From the NCBI GenBank assembly GCA_016936755.1, contig JAFGXF010000045.1, forward strand, positions 1 through 64,000: DNA of 64,000 bases, written 5' to 3'. Source of the stretch: Anaerolineaceae bacterium (lineage in GTDB: Bacteria > Chloroflexota > Anaerolineae > Anaerolineales > Anaerolineaceae). The notes beneath the pieces were generated by a model. The model was not told the origin of the DNA and searched no databases. It was given only the letters and a program-made list of their open reading frames with translations. This document shows, one piece after another, positions 19,345-29,981 of this stretch. The position numbers and the translations under genes are program-made. Within the stretch, counting starts at the first letter, position 1; the number at the start of each line of letters is the position of its first letter.

Positions 19345-20022
19345 ATGACTGATATCGTTGCGCTTGTTCCAATGCGCCATCAATCCATGCGCGTTCCAGA
19401 GAAGAATTATCGCCTGATAGCTGGCAGGCCTTTATATACTTACATACTCGATACACTTGCTGCCTGTTCTGAAATCAGCCAGATCGTTGTGGATACGGAT
19501 AGTTCGGTAATCAAGGATGGGCTGAGAACTCAATATCCACGAGTGAGGGTCATAGACAGGCCTGCGCATTTATGTGCAGATACCATACCGATGAACGAGG
19601 TTCTGTTATATGACTGTGAATTGGTTAAGGCAGACTTGTATTTACAAACCCATGCTACCAACCCATTGTTATCAACAGCCAGCCTTTCAGAAGCCATTCG
19701 ATCACTATTAACGAGTCGGCAGGAGTACGATTCGTTGTTCTCGGTTACAAAACTACTTACTCGGTTATGGGATGCGTCAGGAAAGGCATTGAATCACGAT
19801 CCTCAATATCTGATTCGTACCCAGGATTTGCCACCCGTTTTTGAAGAGAATTCTTGTATTTATATTTTCAATGGAAAGATCCTGGCCGAGCGAAAAAACC
19901 GCCTTGGGTACCATCCGATGATGTTTGAAATCAATGCAAATGAAGCCTGGGATATTGACACAGAATCGGATTTTGAGGTTGTGGAAAGTCTTATTCAGAA
20001 TCGACGAGCCAGGACAAGTTGA
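19345..20022 (+). CDS. Acylneuraminate cytidylyltransferase-like protein, divergent clade
   Basis: MTDIVALVPMRHQSMRVPEKNYRLIAGRPLY, LYLQTHATNPLL, FEINANEAWDIDTESDF. Start refined from ORF start 19312 to the ATG at 19345. Confidence 0.8.
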   Translation: MTDIVALVPMRHQSMRVPEKNYRLIAGRPLYTYILDTLAACSEISQIVVDTDSSVIKDGLRTQYPRVRVIDRPAHLCADTIPMNEVLLYDCELVKADLYLQTHATNPLLSTASLSEAIRSLLTSRQEYDSLFSVTKLLTRLWDASGKALNHDPQYLIRTQDLPPVFEENSCIYIFNGKILAERKNRLGYHPMMFEINANEAWDIDTESDFEVVESLIQNRRARTS

Positions 20023-20055
20023 TATAATCGTATACCTCTATCAAAGATACCAAAC

Positions 20056-21051
20056 ATGAAAAAAGTATTATTAAGCGCCCCTTATATGATCCCAATCGCC
20101 GAAGAATTACAACCAGTATTCAATCATTATGGCATTGAAATGGTTATTGCGAATGTGAAAGAGCGACTGGATGAGGCAGCCTTGTTAGAATATGCCGGAA
20201 CCATTGATGGGGCAATCTGCGGAGATGACCAATACAGTGAGAAGGTTCTGAAGGCGTTTTTACCACGCTTAAAAGTCATTTCGAAATGGGGAACCGGAAT
20301 TGACTCGATTGATCAAAATTCTGCCAAGCGACTTGGCATTCAGGTGCGAAATACGCCCAATGCTTTTACAGCGCCTGTGGCAGATACAGTCATGGGTTTT
20401 ATACTGTCTTTTGCACGCAACATTCCCTGGATGGACGCGGTTATCAAAGAGGGGCAGTGGGTAAAATTAATGGGAAAATCATTATCTGAGTTGACCCTGG
20501 GTGTAATCGGTGTGGGTAATATCGGCAAGGCTGTCATGCATCGCGCGCGCAGTTTTGGGATGACATTGCTCGGTAATGATATTGTCCAAATCGATCAAGC
20601 CTTTATCGATAAGAACCAGGTGTCCATGGTTTCTTTGGATGACCTGTTGATTCAGGCGGATTATGTGAGTCTGAATTGTGATCTTAATCTGACCAGCCGG
20701 AAGTTAATGAACGCAAACAGATTTGCAGTTATGAAATCGGACGCAGTATTGATTAACACTTCCCGGGGAAGCGTGGTGGATGAGCTTGCATTAATCGATG
20801 CGTTACAGACGAAAAAAATCCGGGGTGCCGCTTTGGACGTGTACGAGGATGAGCCTTTGAAAGCGGATAACCCCTTGTTAAAAATGGGGAATGTTTTACT
20901 TGGCGCTCATAATTCCAACAGCAGCCCGATGGCTTGGGATAATGTGCATTGGAATACGATACGAAATCTTTTGCAAGGCCTGGAGATTTCGTGCGATGAT
21001 CTTAACCAGGTTCGACAGTCGAATGTGATATCAATTGGAGGTGTACCATGA
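20056..21051 (+). CDS. D-isomer-specific 2-hydroxyacid dehydrogenase (phosphoglycerate dehydrogenase-like)
   Basis: KWGTGIDSID, LGVIGVGNIGKAV Rossmann motif, INTSRGSVVDE, YEDEPL, LLGAHNSNSS. Confidence 0.85.
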   Translation: MKKVLLSAPYMIPIAEELQPVFNHYGIEMVIANVKERLDEAALLEYAGTIDGAICGDDQYSEKVLKAFLPRLKVISKWGTGIDSIDQNSAKRLGIQVRNTPNAFTAPVADTVMGFILSFARNIPWMDAVIKEGQWVKLMGKSLSELTLGVIGVGNIGKAVMHRARSFGMTLLGNDIVQIDQAFIDKNQVSMVSLDDLLIQADYVSLNCDLNLTSRKLMNANRFAVMKSDAVLINTSRGSVVDELALIDALQTKKIRGAALDVYEDEPLKADNPLLKMGNVLLGAHNSNSSPMAWDNVHWNTIRNLLQGLEISCDDLNQVRQSNVISIGGVP

Positions 21052-21815
21052 TGACCAATAAGCATCCGGTGGTCTTGATCACCGGTGCGGCTGGCGGGAT
21101 TGGGAAAGCCACGGTGAATGAATTCCATGATCACGCCTGGTCTGTGGTTGGGGTGGATCGATCAGATTATGGTGAGCCTTTTCCCACGCCCGGCCTGTTC
21201 ATTCGAGCAGACATATCCAATCCTTCTGATATATCTGTTATTTATAAAAAAGCCCAGGCATTCAGTGACCATCTAAATGCCGTTGTAAATAATGCGGCAG
21301 TTCAGGTATCCAAACCACTTATCGATACAACTCCTGAAGAGTGGGATATGGTCATGGCTTCAAACCTGCGTTCAGTTTTCCTGGGTGCGAAGCTTGCCCA
21401 CCCATTATTAAAAGCAGCCGGTGGTGGGGCGATCGTCAATGTGTCTTCTGTACATGCTATTGCAACCTCGAAAGACATTGCGGCTTATGCGGCTTCGAAG
21501 GGTGGATTGCTTGCACTCACCCGTTCCATGGCGATTGAATTTGCTGCGGATGATATTCGTGTAAATGCCATTCTACCCGGGGCAGTGGATACGCCAATGC
21601 TACGGGCAGGTATGCAGCGAGGCCACGTGGGCGGGAAAACCGTTCTCGACCGCCTTGAGAATCTGGCAAGGAAGACGGTAAACGGTCGGGTGGGTCAGCC
21701 GACAGAAATCGCCAGTTGTATCTATTTCCTTGCAGACGAGACTCAATCATCCTTTATGACCGGACAAGCCATGATCGTGGATGGTGGTGCGACTGCTCGC
21801 TTGAGTACGGAATAA
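21048..21815 (+). CDS. SDR-family oxidoreductase
   Basis: VLITGAAGGIGKAT, NNAAVQ, VNVSSVHA, YAASKGG, GAVDTPM motifs of classical SDRs. Confidence 0.9.
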   Translation: MMTNKHPVVLITGAAGGIGKATVNEFHDHAWSVVGVDRSDYGEPFPTPGLFIRADISNPSDISVIYKKAQAFSDHLNAVVNNAAVQVSKPLIDTTPEEWDMVMASNLRSVFLGAKLAHPLLKAAGGGAIVNVSSVHAIATSKDIAAYAASKGGLLALTRSMAIEFAADDIRVNAILPGAVDTPMLRAGMQRGHVGGKTVLDRLENLARKTVNGRVGQPTEIASCIYFLADETQSSFMTGQAMIVDGGATARLSTE

Positions 21816-21818
21816 TTA

Positions 21819-22658
21819 ATGCAAAAAGAAAAAATTAAAAGAATTTTACCGACATCCATCTGGAGGGCAGGTTCCCAGGCCTACTGGTGGTGGCACAATC
21901 GTGGACGACATGTTTCTTCCAGATTGACTTCCCCGGTTTGGCGTTGTAACCGCAAGCAAATGTTGGTATACGAAAATATCCATGCTGGAAAAAGGGCATT
22001 CATAATCGGGAATGGGCCCAGTTTGAAGCACATGGATCTTGGTCTATTAAAAAACGAGATCACTTTTGGTTTAAATCGTATCTATCTTGCATTCCCTGAG
22101 ATTGGATTTTCCACCACCTATTTGGTTTCTGTGAATGATCTGGTACTTGAACAGTGTGCCAAGGAGATGGCGAAACTGAATGTCCCCAAATGGATTACGT
22201 GGCGTGCACATAAGCATTTCAAACCGGATGGCAAGACTCATTTCATTGATAGTGATTATACGGGAGCAGAAGACTTCAATCATACGTGCTTATCCGGTCG
22301 TTTTTTTGAAGGTTTCACGGTAACCTACGTGGCTTTACAAATTGCCTATCTCATGGGAATACGTGAAGCCATCCTGATCGGTGTTGATCATAACTTCTCC
22401 ACCAAAGGGCCTGCAAATACAGTTGTGGTTTCCACAGGAGATGACCCGAATCATTTTTCTGGAAAATATTTTGGCCGGGGTTTCAAGTGGCAATTACCCG
22501 ATTTAGAGGGTTCAGAGCGGGCATACCACCTGGCCTACAATACTTATAAAGCCAATGGCCGCAGCATTCTGGATGCAACGGTGAACGGGAAATTAACGAT
22601 ATTTGACAAAGTGAATTTCACAACTTTATTTTCCCAGAACGGTAAGGGCAAGGCATGA
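21819..22658 (+). CDS. DUF115 / MptE-like protein; candidate MAF/CstII-like glycosyltransferase
   Basis: AFIIGNGPSLKHMDLGLLKNEITFGLNRIYLAF and AILIGVDHNFSTKG. Confidence 0.65.
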   Translation: MQKEKIKRILPTSIWRAGSQAYWWWHNRGRHVSSRLTSPVWRCNRKQMLVYENIHAGKRAFIIGNGPSLKHMDLGLLKNEITFGLNRIYLAFPEIGFSTTYLVSVNDLVLEQCAKEMAKLNVPKWITWRAHKHFKPDGKTHFIDSDYTGAEDFNHTCLSGRFFEGFTVTYVALQIAYLMGIREAILIGVDHNFSTKGPANTVVVSTGDDPNHFSGKYFGRGFKWQLPDLEGSERAYHLAYNTYKANGRSILDATVNGKLTIFDKVNFTTLFSQNGKGKA

Positions 22659-24394
22659 GCACCTTGAAAAAGAGGTTGTCACAAGAAGGTCATTGGTTGA
22701 CATCTCTGCCAGTTGTTGTATATCTGGTAAATGTTGCGCTTTTATATACCAATTTTTTACCCAATCTGAGCGATCTGAATTTATGGGATGAAGCCGTCTA
22801 TATCAATTCGGGGCGATTGCTGATTGAAGGGCAGATCCAGCAGTTTGCCAGCAGTCCGCTGGTATCGTTGCTGTATGGTGTTTTTTACCTGATTGTCCAA
22901 AAAAGCCCATTCTGGATGTTGTTATCAGATGCCATTGGACGATTTGTGATTTTTACACTCTTTTATTGTGGCGCCTATCTGGTAGCCCGTGAGCTTGGAA
23001 AGTTTGCCAGCCCGCTGATCATGTTGGGATTACTTACGGTTATGCCCCTGGTTGTGGAAATGTACAATTTCCCGAGTGATCCACTGTTTGCTGCATTGTC
23101 TGCATTCACTTTCTGGCAGGTACTGCGATTTTTCAACACACATCAGATCAAGCATATATGGCTTGCGTCCTTGATCCTGGGGCTGGCTGCTGCAACCCGT
23201 AATGACGGTCTGGTATTATTACCTGTTCTGGTTGTAGCGGGGTTGATACTCTACCTGCCTGAAAGACGATGGTGGCGGGTTGTTGTGGCCAGCGTCACCC
23301 CATTTTTAATTATTGTCGGTGGATACATCCTATGTGTGGGTCTGGTTTCTGGTGATTTCAACCCGGGTATCATGGAGCGCACCTACTCAAATTTTGAGGC
23401 TGGGCATGAAGCAATTAGCAGCAACCCAGGCAATACCAATGCTACGATTCAAGCCTATGTTGAAGCGCGGCGGGTATTTGGAACTCCCGAAGAAAATGGT
23501 TACTCTGTGATTGCTGCCATCAAGCGCAATCCAGATGTGTATGTGTCACGTTTGATGGCGATTATCAGGACATTCCCAACGATTTTAAATAATGCATATG
23601 GTATCAAGTACACGGTTGTTCTGCTGCTTCTTGCTGCCAGGGGAATGATTGTATTAATCAAAAAGAAGGAAATAAAACTCCTGTTGGTGATGGGATTATG
23701 GGTAATCCCTTTGGCGATGGGATTCATTAATACAATTATCCGCCCGGGTTATTTACGCTTTCCGTTTTTCATTTTATATGCTCTTGCTGGTATTGGCCTA
23801 TATGCGTTGGTAACGCATATCGATAAGTTACATGAAAAAATATGCTGGGTTTCAGTCTCCATTCTGATTTGTGTTGGCTCGCTAATCACATGGAAAACCG
23901 CCATTTTTTATGGTGTCTTCATATTTTTTCTGGGATTATTGGTTTCAATTTTCATCAATTGGCGATACCAGATGGAAAAATATCTCACTCCCATACTTTT
24001 GCTGGTATTCCTTTGTGCGGGATTAATCCTGCATGGAAATTATCCCGGACCGAAGAAATGGCAGTTTGGAGTCAACGGTGATGAGGCCGCTTCACTATTC
24101 ATGTCAGAGTATCTACCCCGGGATGCCGTTGTGTTGGCTGGCACCCCGGCAGCAGTCTGGATGTCGCATCACGATTATGCAGGATTGAATTCTGCAGACC
24201 TGCCCACATTCGCTGACGATGTCGATTTTGCTCATTGGGCCTGTTTGAATTTTGATGCTATTTACATCGATCACAGCATATCACCCTATTTTTTAGAAAT
24301 GATTCAAAATCGTATTGGAAAGGAATTTCAGCGTGTCTTTACTGCAGAAGAGGGGGATTACCAGGTTTTATTGACATCACTACAGGAACCGTAA
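22655..24394 (+). CDS. GT-C family membrane glycosyltransferase (PMT/ArnT-like)
   Basis: LNLWDEAVY (acidic motif in first loop), many TM helices, AAATRNDGLVLLP; paralogous to the ORF at 27363-29096. Confidence 0.75.
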   Translation: MSTLKKRLSQEGHWLTSLPVVVYLVNVALLYTNFLPNLSDLNLWDEAVYINSGRLLIEGQIQQFASSPLVSLLYGVFYLIVQKSPFWMLLSDAIGRFVIFTLFYCGAYLVARELGKFASPLIMLGLLTVMPLVVEMYNFPSDPLFAALSAFTFWQVLRFFNTHQIKHIWLASLILGLAAATRNDGLVLLPVLVVAGLILYLPERRWWRVVVASVTPFLIIVGGYILCVGLVSGDFNPGIMERTYSNFEAGHEAISSNPGNTNATIQAYVEARRVFGTPEENGYSVIAAIKRNPDVYVSRLMAIIRTFPTILNNAYGIKYTVVLLLLAARGMIVLIKKKEIKLLLVMGLWVIPLAMGFINTIIRPGYLRFPFFILYALAGIGLYALVTHIDKLHEKICWVSVSILICVGSLITWKTAIFYGVFIFFLGLLVSIFINWRYQMEKYLTPILLLVFLCAGLILHGNYPGPKKWQFGVNGDEAASLFMSEYLPRDAVVLAGTPAAVWMSHHDYAGLNSADLPTFADDVDFAHWACLNFDAIYIDHSISPYFLEMIQNRIGKEFQRVFTAEEGDYQVLLTSLQEP

Positions 24395-24422
24395 ACCGGA
24401 AGCCGATGCTTTCTGATTAGAT

Positions 24423-26378
24423 ATGTTAATCCTCTTGCCTGTGGTCGTTTCAACTCTCTTGTACCTGATTTGTTTTGGTTTGTTAACCAAAAGAGAATCT
24501 GCAGGAGATGCTTTACGCTCATCAGTTATCTACACCATGATGGCAGTTTGTCTATTTACCTGCCTGATGATGGAAGGATTGAGTTTATTTTCTTTCATTA
24601 CCCGGCCGGTGATTATTGCCATATGGAGTGTCATTCTCGTGGCAATGGTTACCCTGACATGGCGAAAGGGATATCAACAGGCTGTATTTGTTGAATTGCG
24701 AAATTGGTGGAACAGTATCAAACTGGCACGCTATGAAAAGCCACTCAGTATATTCACCGCGTTTTACCTTGTTGTTTTATTTCTGATCGCACTTTTAGCT
24801 CCACCCAATAACAATGACTCATTACAATACCACATGGCGCGTGTCATCCACTGGATACTGAATCGCGACCTCAATTACTTTCCGGTCGCATATCTACCAC
24901 AATTGTTTAATCCACCCGGTTCGGAAACATTGTTGCTGAATATGTTCCTGCTGACTGGAAATGACCGGTTGGTTAATCTATTGCAGTGGTCAATGATGGT
25001 CTGTTCAATAGCAGTTGTCTCCCTGGTTGTTAAAAAACTGGGAGCTGGTCGCCTGGGTCAATGGTTGTCGGTATTATTCCTGCTGTGTTTACCGGTTGGT
25101 ATTCTTGAATCCACATCGACACAGAATGATTACGTCAGTGCTTTTTGGATCTTGTGCCTGGTTTATATGGTGGTGAAAGACCGCCAGCAGGTTTACTCCA
25201 AAATCGATGTGCTTGCCTTGGGTGTTTTGGCAGGATTGGCGATGCTGGTGAAGGTTGCTGCTTATCCATATGTGGCAGTTATTTTGATATGGGCGATATT
25301 CTCAAAATACAGACTAATAGGTATCAAACAGTCGATCATCCATTCATCTATCATTATCTCGATAATGTTGTTGCTCAACCTGCCTGGGTGGCTAAGAAGT
25401 CAACAGGCATTTGATAATCCGTTGGGCAATGCAGCTTTTATCGGCCGGCGAACGCCGAGTGTCTTAGTTCCGGCTGATTTGTTGATCAGCCCCATTCAAC
25501 ATCTGGCTTTGAATATTGGTACACCCTTCGATGTTGTTAACGAGAAGGTGGGGAGTGCCATTATCTCGATGTGTGAAAAGCTGGGTGGATCGAACTGCTC
25601 CACACCCGAGACCAGCGAGTGGGGTTTTCGGATCATTGGATTATCGAACCATGAAGATTCAGTTGGAAATTTATTGCACCTCTTTTTGGTATCAATGGTT
25701 GTTGTCGCATTAATATTTACTAAGAAGAAACCCCCTGAGCTGAAATATCTTGTCATCTATACATTGACAATCTTTGCGGGTTTTCTCCTTTTCAGTTGGC
25801 TGGTAACATGGGGGGCATACTGGGGACGACTTCAACTTCCGTTATTCGTTTTAACAGCGCCCATTTTTGGTGTGGTTGTCGAGAAATGGAGAAAGCCGCT
25901 TGTCTGGAATCTGACAGCTCTGCTTTTGGTATGTGGTTTACCGTGGTTATTGATGAACCGAACACGTCCTATTATCTCCCATACCCCGGATATAACGCTT
26001 GTTAAGAGCATCTTTGTTGAATCAAGGTATTCTCTTTTATTTGCCAACTACCCTGAGCTCCAAGACCAAATTGCGCATGTCACCAGTGAGGCAATTGCCA
26101 GCAATTGTTCAAAGATATCATTAAAAATTGATTCGCGAGACCCCGAGTATTACTTTATGGCATATCTGGAACCCTGGAAAAATGATATTGAGATTGAATC
26201 AGTCCCCGGCGACCCGGAATTGAATCGATATAAAGATCCAGATTTTCATGCATGTGCTCAGATCTGTTCCATCTGTGGAAATGAACCAGGTTCCAACGGA
26301 TTGATCCTGGTTTATAAAGACAAGGCAATGACCTTATATCTATCACCCGAGTACTACGAGGAATATCAAGGCCGATGA
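24423..26378 (+). CDS. GT-C-like polytopic membrane protein
   Basis: Multiple TM segments; [22 protein letters not shown] loop; start closely follows the preceding gene. Confidence 0.65.
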   Translation: MLILLPVVVSTLLYLICFGLLTKRESAGDALRSSVIYTMMAVCLFTCLMMEGLSLFSFITRPVIIAIWSVILVAMVTLTWRKGYQQAVFVELRNWWNSIKLARYEKPLSIFTAFYLVVLFLIALLAPPNNNDSLQYHMARVIHWILNRDLNYFPVAYLPQLFNPPGSETLLLNMFLLTGNDRLVNLLQWSMMVCSIAVVSLVVKKLGAGRLGQWLSVLFLLCLPVGILESTSTQNDYVSAFWILCLVYMVVKDRQQVYSKIDVLALGVLAGLAMLVKVAAYPYVAVILIWAIFSKYRLIGIKQSIIHSSIIISIMLLLNLPGWLRSQQAFDNPLGNAAFIGRRTPSVLVPADLLISPIQHLALNIGTPFDVVNEKVGSAIISMCEKLGGSNCSTPETSEWGFRIIGLSNHEDSVGNLLHLFLVSMVVVALIFTKKKPPELKYLVIYTLTIFAGFLLFSWLVTWGAYWGRLQLPLFVLTAPIFGVVVEKWRKPLVWNLTALLLVCGLPWLLMNRTRPIISHTPDITLVKSIFVESRYSLLFANYPELQDQIAHVTSEAIASNCSKISLKIDSRDPEYYFMAYLEPWKNDIEIESVPGDPELNRYKDPDFHACAQICSICGNEPGSNGLILVYKDKAMTLYLSPEYYEEYQGR

Positions 26379-27376
26379 CTGATAAGTCAGCAGTTGTCTC
26401 AATCATAACGCCCTCATATAACCAGGCCAAATATCTGGAACAGACGATTCAATCTGTTTTATTTCAAAATTATCCAGAAATAGAGTATCTGATCGTGGAT
26501 GGTGCATCTACAGATGGCAGTGTGGACATCATTCGAAAATACGAAGAAAGGATCTCTTATTGGGTAAGCGAAAAAGATCAGGGGCAGGCTGAGGCTATCA
26601 ACAAGGGGTTAAAGCGCGCATCTGGCAAGTACGTTGCCTGGTTGAACTCTGATGATCTCTATTACCATCCAAGTGTGGTCACAGAAGCAGTATCCATTCT
26701 GGAAGCTGACATGCGGCTCGGGATGGTATATGCCGATGGGGTGATGGTGGATGCACATGGACGGCTGTTGGATTGGCATCGTTATCCTCAGTATGGTTTA
26801 CTCGACCTCCTGTCATTCAATGTGATCCTGCAGCCCACGGTTTTTATGCGTCGATCTGTTTTGGAAAAAGTTGGATTCCTCGACCCACATTATGAGTTGG
26901 TACTGGATCATGAGTTATGGATACGGCTGGCCACATATCATCCCATACGGCATGTGAATTCCTTTTGGGCTGTCGAGCGCACACACGAACAGGCTAAAAC
27001 AATTGCGAGTGCGGCCAGATTTGTAGAAGAGGCGTTTGCCTGTATCGAGTCCAAGCAAGCAAGTGGACCATTGGTCAGGACAATAAAAGATAACCAGGCA
27101 AAGATATTTTCTGGGGTGCACGTCTTTTCGGGAAAGCGTTTGATAGATGCTGGATCTTTTAACACTGCCCTGAAGCATTTCCAGTCCGCCTGGAAATATG
27201 ATCCAGTGGCTGTAATAAAGATGTGGTATAAGGTGGTCCAGGCGGCAGGCGGTGCTCTTGGTTTGCGTGGATTGTTCTTTAGATACCGCGCGGCACGTCG
27301 CAGAATCCAACACAACGATAGAAGACTGTATATCGACAAGTCTGGAATTCATTGGTCTTCGGATGAAAAAAGCTAG
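26375..27376 (+). CDS. Glycosyltransferase family 2
   Basis: [46 protein letters not shown]. Confidence 0.9.
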   Translation: MTDKSAVVSIITPSYNQAKYLEQTIQSVLFQNYPEIEYLIVDGASTDGSVDIIRKYEERISYWVSEKDQGQAEAINKGLKRASGKYVAWLNSDDLYYHPSVVTEAVSILEADMRLGMVYADGVMVDAHGRLLDWHRYPQYGLLDLLSFNVILQPTVFMRRSVLEKVGFLDPHYELVLDHELWIRLATYHPIRHVNSFWAVERTHEQAKTIASAARFVEEAFACIESKQASGPLVRTIKDNQAKIFSGVHVFSGKRLIDAGSFNTALKHFQSAWKYDPVAVIKMWYKVVQAAGGALGLRGLFFRYRAARRRIQHNDRRLYIDKSGIHWSSDEKS

Positions 27377-29096
27377 CATACCCCGAAATACGGCTTTGAC
27401 GCTGGCAGCACTGGCTTTATTCTGTATAAGTTTGCTGCTCAACTGGTCATCATTCTTTCCCACCCTGTCGGAGATCAACCCCTGGGATGAGGCAGGCTAT
27501 GTTAAATCAGGCCAAGAAATGCTGAGAGGGGATATGCCAAACTTTGCCGGCAGCCCACTCACAGCTGTCTTTTATGCTGTACTTAACGTAATTTTTGGTA
27601 ACTCCCCTTACTGGCTGATTTATAGTGTCGCTTCCGGCAGGCTGATTGCATACACTTTGATCTGGTTAAGCGCTTTTTATATTAGTAAGCGTCTGCATCT
27701 GTATGCCTACCCCCTGATCATGCTTTGTATGCTTCTGGCGGCTCCGTTCTTTATAAAAATGCTGCGATTTCCCAGCGACCCAATTTTCCTGGCGTTTGCT
27801 GGTTTGGCATTAGCTGAGATGATCGATTACATACAGTCGTATCAATTCAGACGACTCGTGATGGCAGGACTTTTAATCACTCTGGCTGCCGCTGCCCGGA
27901 ATGATGGATTGATCATCTTTTTAGTGGCATTGGTATGGCTGTTCGTATTTGTGGTAGTCAAAAAAATCAACGGGCGCGCAATTCTGGGGTTCATTATTCC
28001 ATTTATCGTATTGATTGGGGGATATGTATTGATTTATGGATTCCGCACCGGTGATTTTTCACTGGGTACAACCGAGCGTACCTATGATAATTTTGAGGCC
28101 GGACAGATCGCAGTATATAGCGGAGAAGAGGGTTTAAATGCTGCGATTGATGCCAAGCGAGAAGCCCGGCGACTGTTCGGCACCGCGGAAGAGAACGATT
28201 ATTCTGTGGTGAAAGCAATTCTTCGAAACCCTCAGGCTTATCAGCAACGTTTAGACCGGGTGATCCAGGAATTGCCAACCCAGATCATTAAAGCGTATAG
28301 CGGTAAATGGGTGGTGCTGTTAACCGTTTGGGCGGCTTGGGGCTTCATCAGCCTTTACCAGAAGCGTAAGTGGGCGTTGATTAGCCTGCTCACCTTATGG
28401 TGTATGCCATTCCTTTCCGGGTTTATTATAACGATCTTCCGCACAGGACACCTGCTTTTTCCCAGCCTGGTTGTGCTTTCATTTGGATCTGTTGGTTTAT
28501 ATGATTTTGCTTCACGGTTTGATAAAACACACATCCGCTGGATTGGTATGGGGGTCATGGTTGTATTACTTGGAATAGGAGCCATCACGTCGGAATTGGT
28601 TGTTATCTATGCCGCTGGATTGTCTATGCTTGCCATGCTGGTGGCCTGGCTTGGATTCCGGTTCCTGCCAAAACGTTTCCAACAACCAGCGCTTCCGCTG
28701 TTGATGTTCTTGGTGGTTGGATTTATTTTGCATGGTCCTTTTACTGGTATTGCCAAGGCGTCTGTTGATCTACCACCGGAAGAACAAGCCTTGCTGACCA
28801 TGGTTAAGGAGTTGCCCGTCGGAGCGCGTGTTTTAGCAGGTTCTCCAGGAGTTGTTTATGCTGCCAACATGACTTACATGGGACTATCCTCGACTGATGT
28901 TCCCATATTCTCCACGGTACAGGATTTCCAAAAGTGGTTAAACTCGCAAAACATTGAGGCGGTATATATCGATCAATCACTTACCATAGATAACTCTGCG
29001 TATTGGGTCCTGCTTCAAGAATTAGCATACTTATATAGGGTGGTCTATACTGACCCTTCGGGTATTATACAGGTATGGATATTGAGTGATCTATGA
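27363..29096 (+). CDS. GT-C family membrane glycosyltransferase
   Basis: [47 protein letters not shown]. Start refined to ATG 27363 (MKKASIPRN). Confidence 0.75.
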   Translation: MKKASIPRNTALTLAALALFCISLLLNWSSFFPTLSEINPWDEAGYVKSGQEMLRGDMPNFAGSPLTAVFYAVLNVIFGNSPYWLIYSVASGRLIAYTLIWLSAFYISKRLHLYAYPLIMLCMLLAAPFFIKMLRFPSDPIFLAFAGLALAEMIDYIQSYQFRRLVMAGLLITLAAAARNDGLIIFLVALVWLFVFVVVKKINGRAILGFIIPFIVLIGGYVLIYGFRTGDFSLGTTERTYDNFEAGQIAVYSGEEGLNAAIDAKREARRLFGTAEENDYSVVKAILRNPQAYQQRLDRVIQELPTQIIKAYSGKWVVLLTVWAAWGFISLYQKRKWALISLLTLWCMPFLSGFIITIFRTGHLLFPSLVVLSFGSVGLYDFASRFDKTHIRWIGMGVMVVLLGIGAITSELVVIYAAGLSMLAMLVAWLGFRFLPKRFQQPALPLLMFLVVGFILHGPFTGIAKASVDLPPEEQALLTMVKELPVGARVLAGSPGVVYAANMTYMGLSSTDVPIFSTVQDFQKWLNSQNIEAVYIDQSLTIDNSAYWVLLQELAYLYRVVYTDPSGIIQVWILSDL

Positions 29097-29899
29097 GAAA
29101 GGTTGGCAATATGCAACCGTTGGTATCGATTGTGACGCCATCACGTAACCAGGCACGTTTCCTGGAAGATACCATGAAATCAGTCATATCACAGGATTAT
29201 CCTCGCATCGAATACTTGGTAATTGACGGAAATTCAAGTGATGGAAGCAGGAAGATTATCCAAAAGTATCAGAAGGAGCTGACGTACTGGGTATCGGAAC
29301 CTGATCAGGGACAGACGGATGCTATAAATAAGGGATTTTCCCATGCCAGCGGAGATATACTTGCCTGGTTAAACTCGGATGACGCATACCTGCCAGGTAC
29401 TGTCACCCGGGCTGTAGATTATCTCAACACTCATCCCGAGGTTGGGATGGTTTATGGAGATGCCTTGTACATAGATGAATGTGGGCGGGTGATTGGGAAG
29501 TTCCCGGCGCGCCAGACCAATTACAATCGACTACGACAGGGATTTGTTCATATTCCACAACAATCGGCTTTCTTCCGGACCGCTTTATGGAAACAGGTTG
29601 GCCCACTTGATCCGGGATTTTATTTTGCCATGGATTATGACTTGTGGGTGCGCATCTCCCGCATTTCTACGATTGCATACCATCCTGAAACCTGGTCATT
29701 ATTTCGCCTTCACCCAGATGCCAAGACAATTGAAGCGGATAATCGCTGTTGGCCAGAAATGATTAGAGTGCATCGAAGGGATGGCGGGAGTTGGGTGTCA
29801 CTAATAATGGCAAAGTACATGCTCAGGCGTTTTCTGGCGCCCGTGATTAATTATCGTCGCAGGCGCATGATCTCAAAAGCGGCCCGCGATAGCAAATGA
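29093..29899 (+). CDS. Glycosyltransferase family 2
   Basis: VSIVTPSRNQARFLEDTMKSV, YLVIDGNSSDGS, LAWLNSDDAYL. Confidence 0.9.
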   Translation: MRKVGNMQPLVSIVTPSRNQARFLEDTMKSVISQDYPRIEYLVIDGNSSDGSRKIIQKYQKELTYWVSEPDQGQTDAINKGFSHASGDILAWLNSDDAYLPGTVTRAVDYLNTHPEVGMVYGDALYIDECGRVIGKFPARQTNYNRLRQGFVHIPQQSAFFRTALWKQVGPLDPGFYFAMDYDLWVRISRISTIAYHPETWSLFRLHPDAKTIEADNRCWPEMIRVHRRDGGSWVSLIMAKYMLRRFLAPVINYRRRRMISKAARDSK

Positions 29900-29906
29900 T
29901 GCACCT

Positions 29907-29935
29907 TTGACGTGCATGTTTTCATCGGCTATACT
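29907..29935 (+). promoter_or_regulatory. Sigma70-type promoter for the aldehyde dehydrogenase/CoA-transferase/hutU operon
   Basis: TTGACG (29907-29912), 17-nt spacer, TATACT (29930-29935). Confidence 0.7.
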
Positions 29936-29981
29936 ATATCCGGTGAGATAATCCAAAACTCAAGATTCAGGAGGTCAATTC

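Noticed and set aside
26915-27478. 187-aa minus strand ORF
   Set aside because: Antisense to the GT2/GT-C junction, no motif, no promoter or RBS support.
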